Positions 19,066-27,857 of a DNA stretch of 64,000 nt are shown here, piece after piece. Under the pieces are notes generated by a model, which saw only the letters and a program-made list of their open reading frames with translations, did no database searches and was not told where the DNA came from. This stretch comes from JBQTII01 sp052387905 (GTDB lineage Bacteria > Actinomycetota > Actinomycetes > Sporichthyales > Sporichthyaceae), in assembly GCA_052387905.1 (NCBI GenBank), contig JBQTIR010000005.1, positions 62,001 through 126,000 of the forward strand, read 5' to 3'. The position numbers were made by a program, and so were the translations under genes. Each line of letters opens with the position of its first letter. Within the stretch, counting starts at the first letter, position 1.

Positions 19066-19284
19066 TCAGAGAAAAACCAGTTCGACGTCGACCCCGAGAA
19101 CCGCATAAGTACCGGCCGCGCGACGGTCGGCCGTGATGAGAGTGCGTCCGTGTTCCTTTGCCGCCGCCCCCACCAGCGCATCGAAGGTCGCGCCGCCCGC
19201 AACCCTGGCTTGTGCCAGTTCGAGCAGAACCGCTCCCGCCCGCTCACCGCTGAGATACACCGTGTCCGGAAGCGCGCGCTGCAT
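19066..19284 (-). pseudogene. Truncated PIN-domain (VapC-like) toxin remnant
   Basis: The frame from ATG 19284 encodes 72 residues matching only the C-terminal half of a PIN ribonuclease: VYLSGERAGAVLLELAQ, GATFDALVGAAAKEHGRTL and ITADRRAAGTYAVLGV. The later active-site acids are present (the D of FDALV and the D of TADRR), but the N-terminal half with the first Asp is missing. Upstream the frame runs into the 3' end of dcd and becomes low-complexity. No antitoxin gene adjoins it. It looks like the remains of a VapC toxin gene whose 5' part and antitoxin were lost. Confidence 0.65.
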
Positions 19285-19331
19285 CAGGATCAGCGTGACC
19301 TCGGGCGACCGTCGCCAGGGCCCTGGGGGGC

Positions 19332-19907
19332 TCAGACCTCGGTGCGGTGAAAGTTCAGGAACGAGCGCGAGGCGGTCGGGCCGCGCTGGCCCTGATAGCG
19401 CGAGCCGTGTTTGGCGGAGCCGTAAGGGTGCTCGACGGGCGAGGAGAGCCGGATGAAGCAAAGCTGTCCGATCTTCATCCCCGGCCAGAGCTTGATCGGC
19501 AACGTCGCGACGTTGCTCAGCTCAAGTGTCACGTGCCCGGTGAAGCCGGGGTCCACGAAACCGGCCGTGGAGTGGGTAAGCAAGCCGAGGCGCCCAAGGC
19601 TGGACTTGCCCTCCAGTCGCGCGGCGACGTCGTCCGGGAGGGTCACGCACTCATACGTCGCGGCCAGCACGAACTCGCCCGGGTGCAGGATGAACGGCTC
19701 CCCCGAAGCCGGCTCGATCATGCGGGTGAGGTCGGGCTGTTCCTCCGCCGGGTCGATGTGCGGATAGCGGTGGTTCTCGAACACCCGGAAGTACTTGTCC
19801 AAGCGGACGTCGACGCTGGAGGGCTGGATCATCTCCGCGTCGTACGGCTCGAGAACGACGCGGCCATTCTTGATCTGGTCGGCGATGTCGCGGTCGGAAA
19901 GCAGCAT
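19332..19907 (-). CDS. dcd: dCTP deaminase
   Basis: Deaminates dCTP on the route to dUMP and dTTP. The protein has 191 residues in the trimeric dUTPase-like fold. The conserved blocks are MLLSDRDI, IQPSSVDVRL, the active-site segment ARLEGKSSLGRLGL and the catalytic Glu strand HVTLELSN, then KIGQLCFI. Actinobacterial members, including the M. tuberculosis enzyme, are often bifunctional (dCTP to dUMP directly), and this one has the same C-terminal GSRYQGQRGPTASR. The start is ATG at 19907. The neighbouring toxin remnant abuts its 3' end. Confidence 0.95.
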   Translation of the reverse strand: MLLSDRDIADQIKNGRVVLEPYDAEMIQPSSVDVRLDKYFRVFENHRYPHIDPAEEQPDLTRMIEPASGEPFILHPGEFVLAATYECVTLPDDVAARLEGKSSLGRLGLLTHSTAGFVDPGFTGHVTLELSNVATLPIKLWPGMKIGQLCFIRLSSPVEHPYGSAKHGSRYQGQRGPTASRSFLNFHRTEV

Positions 19908-19925
19908 GGGCGGCAGGTTACGGTG

Positions 19926-22553
19926 TCACCGCGTTCGTGCCTGTACCGGCGTCGTCGGTCCAGCGCCGGCCTTGCTCCTGGCGGTGATAGTGGCGACGTA
20001 GCTGGACTTGCGCTTGAGTCCCTTGAACTGGGCCGTCCGCTTCTTCGCTCTCAAGGTGACGACCTTCGCCCTCTTGAGGCCTGGGCCCTTGAGCGAGACC
20101 TGGTAAGAGCGCACGCCCGAGCCGACAAAGACCGGCGGCAACCACCGCACGGCCAATCCCGTGGGCCCGGTGCGAAACTCCACCTTACGTACCTCGGAGG
20201 GCAGATCCCCGCCGCAGGCGAGGACCGCCACCTCGTCGACGTACCAGAATCCACTGCTGACGTTGCTCATGTCGCCGGCTACCCGCCAGCGGACTTGCAG
20301 GTCGCGCCCGGCAGCCGCGGTCAGCTCCAGCAGGCTGGACTGGTAACCGTTGCTGTCCCCGCCGAACGCCGTGTAGGCCGTCCCGCCTTGCGGGCTGATC
20401 GTGCGTCCCGGGCCATTGGTCCACGGCAACCCCGACGCGCTCGCCCAGTCCCCGCCGACCTCGCGAAGATCCACTACCGCGCCGTCGTAGTACCGCTCGG
20501 TCAGACCTGTCTTGAGCAGAGAGTGCTCCAGGGAGTAGGCGTGCGCGAAGCGCAGGAAGGTCCGCACGCCTCGGGGCACCCGGACCGGGGTGCGCAGTTC
20601 CAGCGCTGTGGAGCTCAGCGTCGCCGGAGAGATCCCCAGCACGCTGCGGCGCCCCGCACGGGCGTAGGCCTCGGAGATTCCCCAGCCCTTGTTCGCAAAG
20701 AACCCTGCAGTCTTGCCCTCGAACCCTTGGGCGAGCAGGGACACGGTGCGGAGCCCGGTCGGGCAGAAGCCGGCCTCGGGGGCGGCCGCGGCCGCGACCG
20801 GCTGCCTGGTCAGCTGCGTGGCCGCGATAGCCCGCGCGACGTTCGCACAGTCCGCGGCGGTGATCTGCGCGCCGCCGTTGCGCACCTTACTACCCGTCAG
20901 ATCGGCGCAGGCTTGGGTGAGCGCGGCGGCGAGGTCCGCGTAGTCGGCACCGGAGGGCAGCATGCGCTGCACCCGGTTGTACAGCGTCGCGGTCTTGGAA
21001 ATGCCAAGCGCGCCGATCTTCTGCCCGTTGAAGGTTCGGCTCCCGGTACCCGCCGCAATCAGGTAACCCGTCTTGTTTCCCACGCCGGAGTTGTGGTGCA
21101 CACCGCCGGCGTCGCGCAGGAACGGATCCGAGGTGTAGGTCGTGCTGGACATTCGATCCGGTTGCGGCACCAGCGTTCGGCTCGGCTCGGCAAGGTTGCG
21201 CAACGGCGCGGTTTTCAGCGGGAGGTCTTCACCGAAGACCCATGCCGGTTGCGGGCCTGGTTCGTCGATGCTGTCGGTGAGGTCGACCATTTCCCCGAAG
21301 AGATCGGACATTGATTCGTTGATGGCGCCGGACTGGTGCAGGTAGAGCAACCGTGAGGTCCGTTCGGTGTAGCCGTGCGCGAGTTCGTGTGCCACCACGT
21401 CATCGGCGCCGGTCCACCCCGCGCCGTAGAACATGCCGCGACCATTCCAGAATGCGTTGTTGAACGCGGTGCCTTTGGTCGGCTCGCACAGCGAGGTCTT
21501 CCTGCAGTAGCGAACGGTCGAGCGCAGCGCTTTACCGTCGCCGGTGTCCGTACCCAGCAGGGCCGTCAGGTCAATCCCGAGTTCCTTGGCGAAGAAGGTG
21601 GACGCGGCCGCGGTGTAGGTGAAGGCCTTGTCGACCTCGACACGCGCCTGCGCATCGCGCACCGCCGCGTTCTTGCCCTCAATGCGGGCGTAACGAGACT
21701 TGCAATCACCCGCTTCCACCGTCCCCCGGTTAGCCTGGTCGCAGGCGACGCGGCGCAGGTACGCGATCTGGTCCACCCGCAGCGCCACACCCCCGTTGCG
21801 AGCGTCGATCAACACGAGGTCGCGCACGCCGGCAAAGTCACTGACCTCGACCTGCCACATCGAGCCTGCGACGACACCTTCGCTCTGCGGGATACCCAGC
21901 AACTCCGGGTCCAGGTAGGCGCGGGTGGCCGGGCCGGGGGCCAACTGATCGCTGGCGTCACCGGCGTGCGCCGCCCGGGTCGCCGCCAAGGCACTGCGGC
22001 GGGCCTGCGCAGCGCTGATCGACCCTGGCGCCCCGATCAACGGATGGTTGGTGAGCTCGCCGGTCACGGAGCGAAGCCCGCCGCTCGCGTCCAGCACCAC
22101 GGTGAGCCCGCCCCCGAGTACGGTGCCCGGACCGAGCAGCTGCTGGAACTTCACGATGCGGGCGTCACCGGCAGCATTTACCAACGCCGGATGAGCCGGG
22201 AGCACCCGCAGCGCTGCGACCCCGACGGGGCCGAACAGCGGCAGCAGCGGGCCCAGGTGCGCGCGGGCGATCTCTTCGTCGGAGGCATCGGCAGCGACGT
22301 GCGCCGGGCGAGCAAGCGGATGTCCGGCGCTGGCCCCGAGCAGGTGCGCGAGACCCCGGGCGTCGCGCACGAGCGTGATCGGGGCATCGGTCGCGGCGCG
22401 GGCGAAGCGCTCCGCCTCCACCACCGCATCGGCCAACCCGCCCAGCGATGTGTCGCCGGCGCGGGCCAACGGTTCCCCACCGAGCTGCACACCCAACGCC
22501 GCCGCAAGGGCGAAGACTGCTACCGATGCCTGCCAACTGCGCCTAACCCGCAT
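19926..22553 (-). CDS. Secreted M4 family metallopeptidase with fibronectin type III domain
   Basis: An 875-residue paralogue of the peptidase at 1270-3642, in the same order: signal peptide (MRVRRSWQASVAVFALAAALG), FTP/PepSY propeptide, catalytic domain and jelly-roll module. Active-site residues are complete: HELAH (389-393), ESMSD supplying the third ligand, and HHNSGVGNK. It differs by an extra C-terminal fibronectin type III domain of about 85 residues (GLAVRWLPPVFVGSGVRSYQVS, cited in part). The start at 22553 is preferred over an in-frame ATG at 22610, which has no ribosome binding site and would give an over-long signal n-region. The upstream DNA carries CGGACAA twice (22574-22590 region), a possible operator. 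Confidence 0.9.
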   Translation of the reverse strand: MRVRRSWQASVAVFALAAALGVQLGGEPLARAGDTSLGGLADAVVEAERFARAATDAPITLVRDARGLAHLLGASAGHPLARPAHVAADASDEEIARAHLGPLLPLFGPVGVAALRVLPAHPALVNAAGDARIVKFQQLLGPGTVLGGGLTVVLDASGGLRSVTGELTNHPLIGAPGSISAAQARRSALAATRAAHAGDASDQLAPGPATRAYLDPELLGIPQSEGVVAGSMWQVEVSDFAGVRDLVLIDARNGGVALRVDQIAYLRRVACDQANRGTVEAGDCKSRYARIEGKNAAVRDAQARVEVDKAFTYTAAASTFFAKELGIDLTALLGTDTGDGKALRSTVRYCRKTSLCEPTKGTAFNNAFWNGRGMFYGAGWTGADDVVAHELAHGYTERTSRLLYLHQSGAINESMSDLFGEMVDLTDSIDEPGPQPAWVFGEDLPLKTAPLRNLAEPSRTLVPQPDRMSSTTYTSDPFLRDAGGVHHNSGVGNKTGYLIAAGTGSRTFNGQKIGALGISKTATLYNRVQRMLPSGADYADLAAALTQACADLTGSKVRNGGAQITAADCANVARAIAATQLTRQPVAAAAAPEAGFCPTGLRTVSLLAQGFEGKTAGFFANKGWGISEAYARAGRRSVLGISPATLSSTALELRTPVRVPRGVRTFLRFAHAYSLEHSLLKTGLTERYYDGAVVDLREVGGDWASASGLPWTNGPGRTISPQGGTAYTAFGGDSNGYQSSLLELTAAAGRDLQVRWRVAGDMSNVSSGFWYVDEVAVLACGGDLPSEVRKVEFRTGPTGLAVRWLPPVFVGSGVRSYQVSLKGPGLKRAKVVTLRAKKRTAQFKGLKRKSSYVATITARSKAGAGPTTPVQARTR

Positions 22554-22729
22554 CCGAACCTGCCCCGAATTGTCCGCCTTGTCCGACTTGACCGAGGTGG
22601 ATCTTGACATCTACGAGCGCGGGGCGCGACCCCCACGCCGCCGGTCACCAACGCGCGTGGGGGCGTTAGACTCTGCGCCGCGACGCTTCCGCGACAGTGG
22701 TGCATGTTCCGCTACGCGATGGTGGCCTC

Positions 22730-22803
22730 GCGGGTGTAGTTCAATGGCAGAACAGCAGCTTCCCAAGCTGCTAGTGCGAGTTCGATTCTCGTCACCCGCT
22801 CCA
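22730..22803 (+). tRNA. tRNA-Gly (anticodon CCC)
   Basis: A 74-nt cloverleaf with encoded CCA. The acceptor stem GCGGGTG pairs with CACCCGC. The D arm is GTTC...GAAC. The anticodon stem GCAGC/GCTGC closes the loop TTCCCAA, so the anticodon is CCC (reads GGG). The T arm carries TTCGATT. There is no neighbouring integrase or duplicated 3' end to suggest an integration site in use. Confidence 0.97.
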
Positions 22804-22815
22804 CGAACGATCCGA

Positions 22816-22851
22816 CACCGCCGACTGTTGGCGACCCGGCTGTCGGTGGTG
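22816..22851. terminator. Hairpin between tRNA-Gly and the cupredoxin gene
   Basis: CACCGCCGAC (22816-22825) and GTCGGTGGTG (22842-22851) form a 10-bp stem with one G-U pair and a 16-nt loop. It lies 12 bp after the tRNA and 9 bp before the stop of the convergent gene, so it may stop transcription from both sides. There is no T-run. Confidence 0.45.
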
Positions 22852-22860
22852 GACGCCCGG

Positions 22861-23637
22861 TCAGGAGACCGTCAGGCTGCCCGTCATGAACTGGTGGGGA
22901 ATGCAGAAGTAGGGGTACTTCCCCGCCTTCTGCACAGTGAAGGTGTAGCTCTTACCCTTGGCCAAATCCCCGGAATCGAACGATTTGTCGTTGGCGGTCA
23001 GCGTGTGCACCGCGGTGTCCATGTTGGTGACTTTGATCTTCTGGCCGACCTTGACCTCGACCTGCTCGGGGACGAACTTGAAGTCCTTGATGGCGATCTG
23101 CACCACGTCGGCGTTGGGTTTCGCCTCGGAACCGCTGGGCTCCTTCTCGGCAGGGGGCGGTGCCTGCTCGGCGGTGGAGCTCTTCGCGTACAGGAATCCC
23201 CAGTGCGAGTCGGATCCGGTGTGTCCGGTGACGGTGGTCATGACTCCGGAGGCAACCGCCAGGGCGGCCACGACGGCCGCAAGTCCGGTCACGGCGGCAG
23301 GGGAGCGCTCCTCGTACCGCCGGGAGACCAGCAACGTGAGCACGCAGGCCAGGGCGAGGCCGACCATGATCCACAGCGTGATCTCGCCCCACTTCTCGTG
23401 GTCGTTGCTCGGCACACCGCCGCCGAGCTTGTCCTGCAGCGCGTAACCAGCGCGGACGGTGACGAACGTGAGCACGAGCAGCCCCACGTTCGCGGCGGTG
23501 ACAATCGCGAGGTACTTGGCCCGCCACGCCGGGCGCAGGATGACCGCGACGGTCGCGATGGCGCCGAGCGGGAGCAGAACCACCGTCGCGTGCAGCACGA
23601 ACACATGCAGCGGCAGACCGAAGAACGTGTCGAACAT
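22861..23637 (-). CDS. DUF2231 membrane protein fused to a C-terminal cupredoxin domain
   Basis: A 258-residue protein. Residues 1-145 hold four hydrophobic helices of the DUF2231 type (FGLPLHVFVLHATVVLLPLG at the start). A Pro/Glu linker follows, then a plastocyanin-like domain of about 90 residues. The type 1 copper ligands are all visible: His in AVHTLTAN, and Cys, His and Met in YFCIPHQFMTG. The domain should sit outside the membrane and carry or shuttle electrons or copper. ATG at 23637 has AGGAG 5 nt upstream; the longer upstream frame is Arg-rich and rejected. The gene is convergent with tRNA-Gly. Confidence 0.85.
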   Translation of the reverse strand: MFDTFFGLPLHVFVLHATVVLLPLGAIATVAVILRPAWRAKYLAIVTAANVGLLVLTFVTVRAGYALQDKLGGGVPSNDHEKWGEITLWIMVGLALACVLTLLVSRRYEERSPAAVTGLAAVVAALAVASGVMTTVTGHTGSDSHWGFLYAKSSTAEQAPPPAEKEPSGSEAKPNADVVQIAIKDFKFVPEQVEVKVGQKIKVTNMDTAVHTLTANDKSFDSGDLAKGKSYTFTVQKAGKYPYFCIPHQFMTGSLTVS

Positions 23638-23783
23638 CCGAGCTCCTGACCTCACGCGGGCGTGCCAGCGAGTGCACGATCTGCCGTAGGCCCGACGATA
23701 CGTCGTCCGGCTGCCCTCACGGGGGACGCGGACTCCCCACCCGTTGGGCCGCACCCCGGGGTGCGGCCGGGTGAGGCGCCGCG

Positions 23784-24230
23784 TCAGCCGGCCAGGTGCC
23801 GGCGCAGGCCGCGTTCACCGGCGCGCATCATCACGGCGTGGTTGAACCGGAACGCCGGGCGGGCGAACGCGAGGCGGCGCAGCAGCGGGCGCGCCACCTC
23901 GACGTCCTCGCCGAAGCGCAGCAGGGTTCCCGCGCCGTCACGGGAGGGCGTCATCGTCCACCGGCTCGTGCCGACCAGGTCACCGCTCAAGCGGGCTTCC
24001 AGCACCCCGGCCGCAGGATCCTTGCGGGAATGATGAGCGGTCATCCGTAGCGAGTACGGCAGCAGGGACCGCACCTCGACCTCGCAGGTGTGCTCGTCGA
24101 TCCCCCGGGTGCGGCGGACCTGCGGCCACCATCGGCCGTACTCGTCGAGGCGGGCCAGGGTGTCGAACACCGCTGCGGGCGGTGCGGGCACGACCCAGTG
24201 GCTGGTGAACTCGTAGCGGTGTCGACTCAC
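23784..24230 (-). CDS. SRPBCC family (polyketide cyclase-like) protein
   Basis: A 148-residue START-like protein: RYEFTSHWVVPAPPAAVFDTLARLDEYGRWWPQ (quoted as VVPAPPAAVFDTLARLDEY), central strands including SLLPYSLRM, and the C-terminal helix FRFNHAVMMRAGERGLRRHL. Many mycobacterial relatives are annotated simply as SRPBCC proteins. GTG at 24230 starts the domain; an upstream extension in frame is Pro/Gly-rich non-domain sequence. The ligand is unknown. It is divergent from the CHRD gene. Confidence 0.8.
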   Translation of the reverse strand: MSRHRYEFTSHWVVPAPPAAVFDTLARLDEYGRWWPQVRRTRGIDEHTCEVEVRSLLPYSLRMTAHHSRKDPAAGVLEARLSGDLVGTSRWTMTPSRDGAGTLLRFGEDVEVARPLLRRLAFARPAFRFNHAVMMRAGERGLRRHLAG

Positions 24231-24375
24231 CGGTGCATTGTGACCACGTCCGGTCAGATCCGCCGCACCCCACCCGGCGGCCCCGGCGTGCATACCCGCC
24301 ATCGGGGGTTTCCCGCGCACCCCGCGGGGTGGAACTGTGGGGGGGTATTCATCAGCAGCACGACAAGGAGCACAC

Positions 24376-24882
24376 ATGCGAGCACGAACTGTCGGAACCG
24401 CTGTCGCGGGAATTGGTGTCGCCTCGGGGCTCGTGATGTCGTCGCTAGGCGGCGTGGCGGTTGCGGGACACCTCAACACGGTGCTCAGCGCCAAGCTCAC
24501 AGGTGCGAAGGAGGTGCCGAAGGCGGGCGACCCCGATGGACGCGGAAGCATCTCCGTGTTCGGGATCGACAACGACACCAAGACCCTGTGCTACGTATTG
24601 CGGGTCGGCAAGATCTCGCTGCCCGAAGGAAAGATCTTTGCCCACATTCACAAGGGCGGGGTCAAAGCGAACGGCCCCATCGTGGTGAACCTGGCCGGGC
24701 CGGCCGGCGGCGAGGCCGCCGATTGCCTGACACAGGGCGAGAAGCTGCCCAGCGGCGCCAAGGCGTTCCCGACCAAGGTCACAGTCGCGGACATCCTGGA
24801 GAACCCGCGCGACTTCTACGTCAACGTGCACAACGCGGAGTTCCCTGACGGCGCCATCCGCGGCCAGCTCCGCGCGAAGTGA
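24376..24882 (+). CDS. Secreted CHRD domain protein
   Basis: A 168-residue exported protein. The signal peptide is MRARTVGTAVAGIGVASGLV... ending near VAVAGHL. The rest is one CHRD domain: LSAKLTGAKEVPKAGDPDGRG, the His-containing IFAHIHKGG, and the closing NVHNAEFPDGAIRGQL. CHRD domains occur in chordin and in many bacterial exported proteins; the bacterial role is unclear. Two cysteines (CYVLRV and DCLTQ) may pair. ATG at 24376 follows AAGGAG. A strong hairpin follows the stop. Confidence 0.88.
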   Translation: MRARTVGTAVAGIGVASGLVMSSLGGVAVAGHLNTVLSAKLTGAKEVPKAGDPDGRGSISVFGIDNDTKTLCYVLRVGKISLPEGKIFAHIHKGGVKANGPIVVNLAGPAGGEAADCLTQGEKLPSGAKAFPTKVTVADILENPRDFYVNVHNAEFPDGAIRGQLRAK

Positions 24883-24888
24883 TTCACG

Positions 24889-24925
24889 GACGCAACCGTC
24901 GGCTCAACGAGCCGACGGTTGCGTC
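24889..24925. terminator. Perfect 17-bp hairpin, bidirectional terminator
   Basis: GACGCAACCGTCGGCTC (24889-24905) and its exact reverse complement (24909-24925) with a 3-nt loop. It lies 7 bp after the CHRD stop and contains the last codons and the stop of the convergent esterase gene, so it can serve both transcripts. There is no T-run. Confidence 0.8.
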
Positions 24926-25758
24926 GCCCGTGCGACGGCCGCCGCGATCATCGCCATGGTCACTCGGGCCCGGGTCGGGTTCGCGGTCAGGAAGTAGTGA
25001 TCGACCCCGGGGGTGAGGTCGTACTCGACCCGGATCCCGGCCTCGCGCAGCCGCTCGGCGTAGCGGTCGCCGTCCGGGCGCAGGGAGTCGTGTTCGGCAG
25101 TGCAAATCACCGCCGGCGGGAGGCCCGTCAGGTCCGCGGCGAGCAGCGGCGAGGCGTAGGGGTGCGCGCGGGTGACGGGGTCGGGGAAATACACCCGCCG
25201 GACCAGTTCGCGGAACGAGCGCGAGATCATCGACGGGCTCTGGGGCAACTCGCTTGCAAGGTCGAGCGCGGGGACCCCGAGCACCTGCAGCACCGGCCGG
25301 GCGCTGTCGGCGTCGCGGGCCTGCAGGCACACTGACGCCGCGATCCCGCCACCGGAGGAGAACCCGCCGACCGACATCCGCTCCGGGTCGAGCCCGAGCG
25401 TGCCCCCCGCGCGGGCGACGAAGGCCACGACGTCGTGGCACTGCTCCTGGGAGACCGGGTAGCGCACATACGGGCCGGTCCGGAAGTCGACGTTGAGCAC
25501 GACGACGTGCGCGGTCGCGGCGAGGTAGCGGCACCACCAGTCATCCATCTGCGGGAAGCGCATCAGCCACCCTCCGCCGTGGAAGTGCACGTGGACCGGC
25601 ATCGACCCGGCCGAACCCGCCGGCCGGTACACGTACACCGGCACCCGGCCGTGCCGGGTCGCGATCTTCACCTTCTCCGGCGCAGGCAGGTCGGTGCCGG
25701 CGAACTTCAAGTCCGTGCCGTACCGCACGGTGAAGCGCGCGCTGGCATGGATCATCAT
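24904..25758 (-). CDS. Alpha/beta hydrolase, hormone-sensitive-lipase type (esterase)
   Basis: A 284-residue carboxylesterase-like enzyme. The oxyanion-hole motif is HFHGGGWLM. The nucleophile elbow reads GFSSGGG, where GDSAGG is usual, so the Ser is kept with a Phe before it. The acid is in the AEHDSLRPD region and the His in GVDHYF. It probably hydrolyses short acyl esters; the substrate is unknown. The start at 25758 (ATG ATG) is tentative because the frame continues upstream into the penicillin-binding protein end; no strong ribosome binding site is seen. It is convergent with the CHRD gene. Confidence 0.85.
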   Translation of the reverse strand: MMIHASARFTVRYGTDLKFAGTDLPAPEKVKIATRHGRVPVYVYRPAGSAGSMPVHVHFHGGGWLMRFPQMDDWWCRYLAATAHVVVLNVDFRTGPYVRYPVSQEQCHDVVAFVARAGGTLGLDPERMSVGGFSSGGGIAASVCLQARDADSARPVLQVLGVPALDLASELPQSPSMISRSFRELVRRVYFPDPVTRAHPYASPLLAADLTGLPPAVICTAEHDSLRPDGDRYAERLREAGIRVEYDLTPGVDHYFLTANPTRARVTMAMIAAAVARATQPSAR

Positions 25759-25847
25759 CGCCTGAACCCGGTCACCCCATCGCACGGCGACTATTCGCAG
25801 CCGAGCTCCGGCCGGCGTGGCCGGATCCGGTGGACACCCGGTCAGGG

Positions 25848-27857
25848 TCAGCGCAGCCCGCGTTCGGGCACGCCCCGATGGGCCGTGCGCATCGCATCGC
25901 GCCAGATGGGGCCGGGTAGCGCGCCACCGAAGAGCTGGCGGTAGAAGACCCCGTTGACGGTGATGTTGCGCAGCGGACGCGAGCGGTGCGGATAGCCCGC
26001 CCAGACCGCAGCGGCGTAGTCGCGGGTGAAACCGGCGAACCACACGGCGCTCGCGCGGTTCGTGGTCCCGGTCTTGCCGGCCGCAGGTCGTCCGATATCC
26101 ATCCGGGCTGCGGTCCGGCGGGGGTTGTCCCCACTGATGACATCACGCAGAAGCAGACTCACCTGACGAGCCTCACGGGCCCCGAGCACCCGGCGACAAT
26201 CCGCCTGAGGGGGCGTCAGCGCCGACCCGTCGGGACCGGTGATCGCATTGATCGCGTGGGAATCGCAGTGGATGCCACCCGCACCGAACGTCGCGTACGC
26301 CTCCGCCAGCCGCAACGGGGAGATTTCGTCGACGCCGAGAACGAACGAAGGCACGCGGGACAACGGCTCGCCGTCGGCGCGACGCAGGCCCATCGACTCC
26401 GCAATGCGGGCGGGAGCGCACTGCCCGGTCATTTCCTGCAGGCGGACGAAGTAGGTGTTGACCGACATTTCGGTGGCCGCCGCCATGGAGATCCGTCCGT
26501 ACCCGGTGCTCTGGTAATTGCCCAGCTCGTAGGGCGGGAACTTCTTGTCGGTCTTGCAGTTGCGGAAGCCGTCCACGGTGGCCGAGGACGAGGCGTCCAA
26601 TCGCAGAGTCGGCGCGAGGTCCTTGCGGGCAGCCGCAGCCAGGACGAAGGGCTTGAAGGTCGAGCCGCCCTGGAAGCCCGCACTGCCACCCTGATCTTTG
26701 TCCAGGGCGTAGTTCAGCGTCGTGCGTCCCCTGCCGGTGCCCCACTTACGGTTCAGGGCGATGGCCCGCACTGCGCCGGTACCCGGCTCGGTGATGACGG
26801 CAGCGGACCCCAGGCTGTGGGTGGAGCCGATCTGGCGCCGCATCGCGCGCTCGGCCCCGCGCTGCACCGTCGGATCCAGGCTCGTGCGGATCGTGAGACC
26901 TCCCTCGTGCAGCCGTGCCATCCGTTCCTCGGCATCGGAGCCCAGGCTCGGCGTGCGTCGGACCTCGGCGAGGACGTAGCTGCAGAAGAATGGCGCGCTG
27001 GAGTCCTGGCACCCGTTGCGCACCGGCTGGAGATCCAGGTTCAACGGCTGGCGACTCACGCGGCGGGCCTCGCTGCGGCGCAGGAATCCGGCGTCAGCCA
27101 TCCGGGTCAGCACCTCCGCGCGGCGCGAGGTTGCCCGGGCCGGGCGGCGCACGGGGTCGTAGGTACTCGGCGCCTGCAACAGGCCCGCGAGCAGTGCTGC
27201 CTGAGGGAGCGTCAGTTGGGCGGCCCGGGTGCCGAAATAGCGTTGTGCCGCCACCTCTATTCCGTAGGCACCGTTACCGAAGTAGGCGACGTTGAGGTAG
27301 CTCTCGAGGATCTCGTCCTTGCTCATCCGTTCCTCGGCCTGCAGGGCGAAGGCGAGTTCGCGTACCTTGCGCCCCACCGTGGTGTCGGTGGCTTCCGCGA
27401 CCTCCGCGCGCGATTGCGCCTTCAGCACGAGCAACTGCTTGACGTACTGCTGGGTGATCGTCGACCCGCCCTGAACCACCCGGCCGGCGAGCACGTTGGC
27501 CGCCAGCGCGCGCACGGTGCCCTTCACATCGATAGCGCCGTGGGCGTAGAAGCGCGCGTCCTCGGTTGCCAGCACCGCTTCGCGCAGCACCGGGGCGATC
27601 TGGTCGAGCGGCACCGCGATGCGGTCCTGGCGGAAGAACGTCGCCAGGACCGACCCGTCCGCGGCCAGCACGGTCGAGCGTTGCGGCACGTCGGGGTCCA
27701 GGAAGTCCGACGGGAAATGTTCGACCGCGGCCGCCTGACCGGCATCGGCCGCCTGCAGGGCTACCCCCGCCAGCGGCGTCAGCAGTCCGGCCAGCATCGC
27801 TCCCCCGGCAACGGTGACGCCGAGGAAGCGCGCGGCGCCCCCGGTCTTGACTCTCAT
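25848..27857 (-). CDS. Class A penicillin-binding protein (transglycosylase/transpeptidase)
   Basis: A 669-residue bifunctional peptidoglycan synthase. An N-terminal membrane anchor (about residues 10-36) is followed by the GT51 glycosyltransferase with catalytic Glu99 in ATEDARFYAHGAID, the QGGSTITQQ motif and FGNGAYGIE. The transpeptidase has the nucleophile Ser399 in GGSTFKPF, SVN at 465-467 and KTGT at 595-598. Four extra cysteines (in NGCQDSS, FFCSY, CKTDKKF, GQCAP) suggest disulfides outside the membrane. ATG at 27857 follows GGAGGGGAGACAGCG and overlaps the stop of the upstream membrane-protein gene (ATGA). It is of the PonA type. Confidence 0.94.
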   Translation of the reverse strand: MRVKTGGAARFLGVTVAGGAMLAGLLTPLAGVALQAADAGQAAAVEHFPSDFLDPDVPQRSTVLAADGSVLATFFRQDRIAVPLDQIAPVLREAVLATEDARFYAHGAIDVKGTVRALAANVLAGRVVQGGSTITQQYVKQLLVLKAQSRAEVAEATDTTVGRKVRELAFALQAEERMSKDEILESYLNVAYFGNGAYGIEVAAQRYFGTRAAQLTLPQAALLAGLLQAPSTYDPVRRPARATSRRAEVLTRMADAGFLRRSEARRVSRQPLNLDLQPVRNGCQDSSAPFFCSYVLAEVRRTPSLGSDAEERMARLHEGGLTIRTSLDPTVQRGAERAMRRQIGSTHSLGSAAVITEPGTGAVRAIALNRKWGTGRGRTTLNYALDKDQGGSAGFQGGSTFKPFVLAAAARKDLAPTLRLDASSSATVDGFRNCKTDKKFPPYELGNYQSTGYGRISMAAATEMSVNTYFVRLQEMTGQCAPARIAESMGLRRADGEPLSRVPSFVLGVDEISPLRLAEAYATFGAGGIHCDSHAINAITGPDGSALTPPQADCRRVLGAREARQVSLLLRDVISGDNPRRTAARMDIGRPAAGKTGTTNRASAVWFAGFTRDYAAAVWAGYPHRSRPLRNITVNGVFYRQLFGGALPGPIWRDAMRTAHRGVPERGLR

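Noticed and set aside
22730..22803. tRNA-Gly as an integration site
   Set aside because: No integrase gene or direct repeat of the tRNA 3' end was seen in the window.
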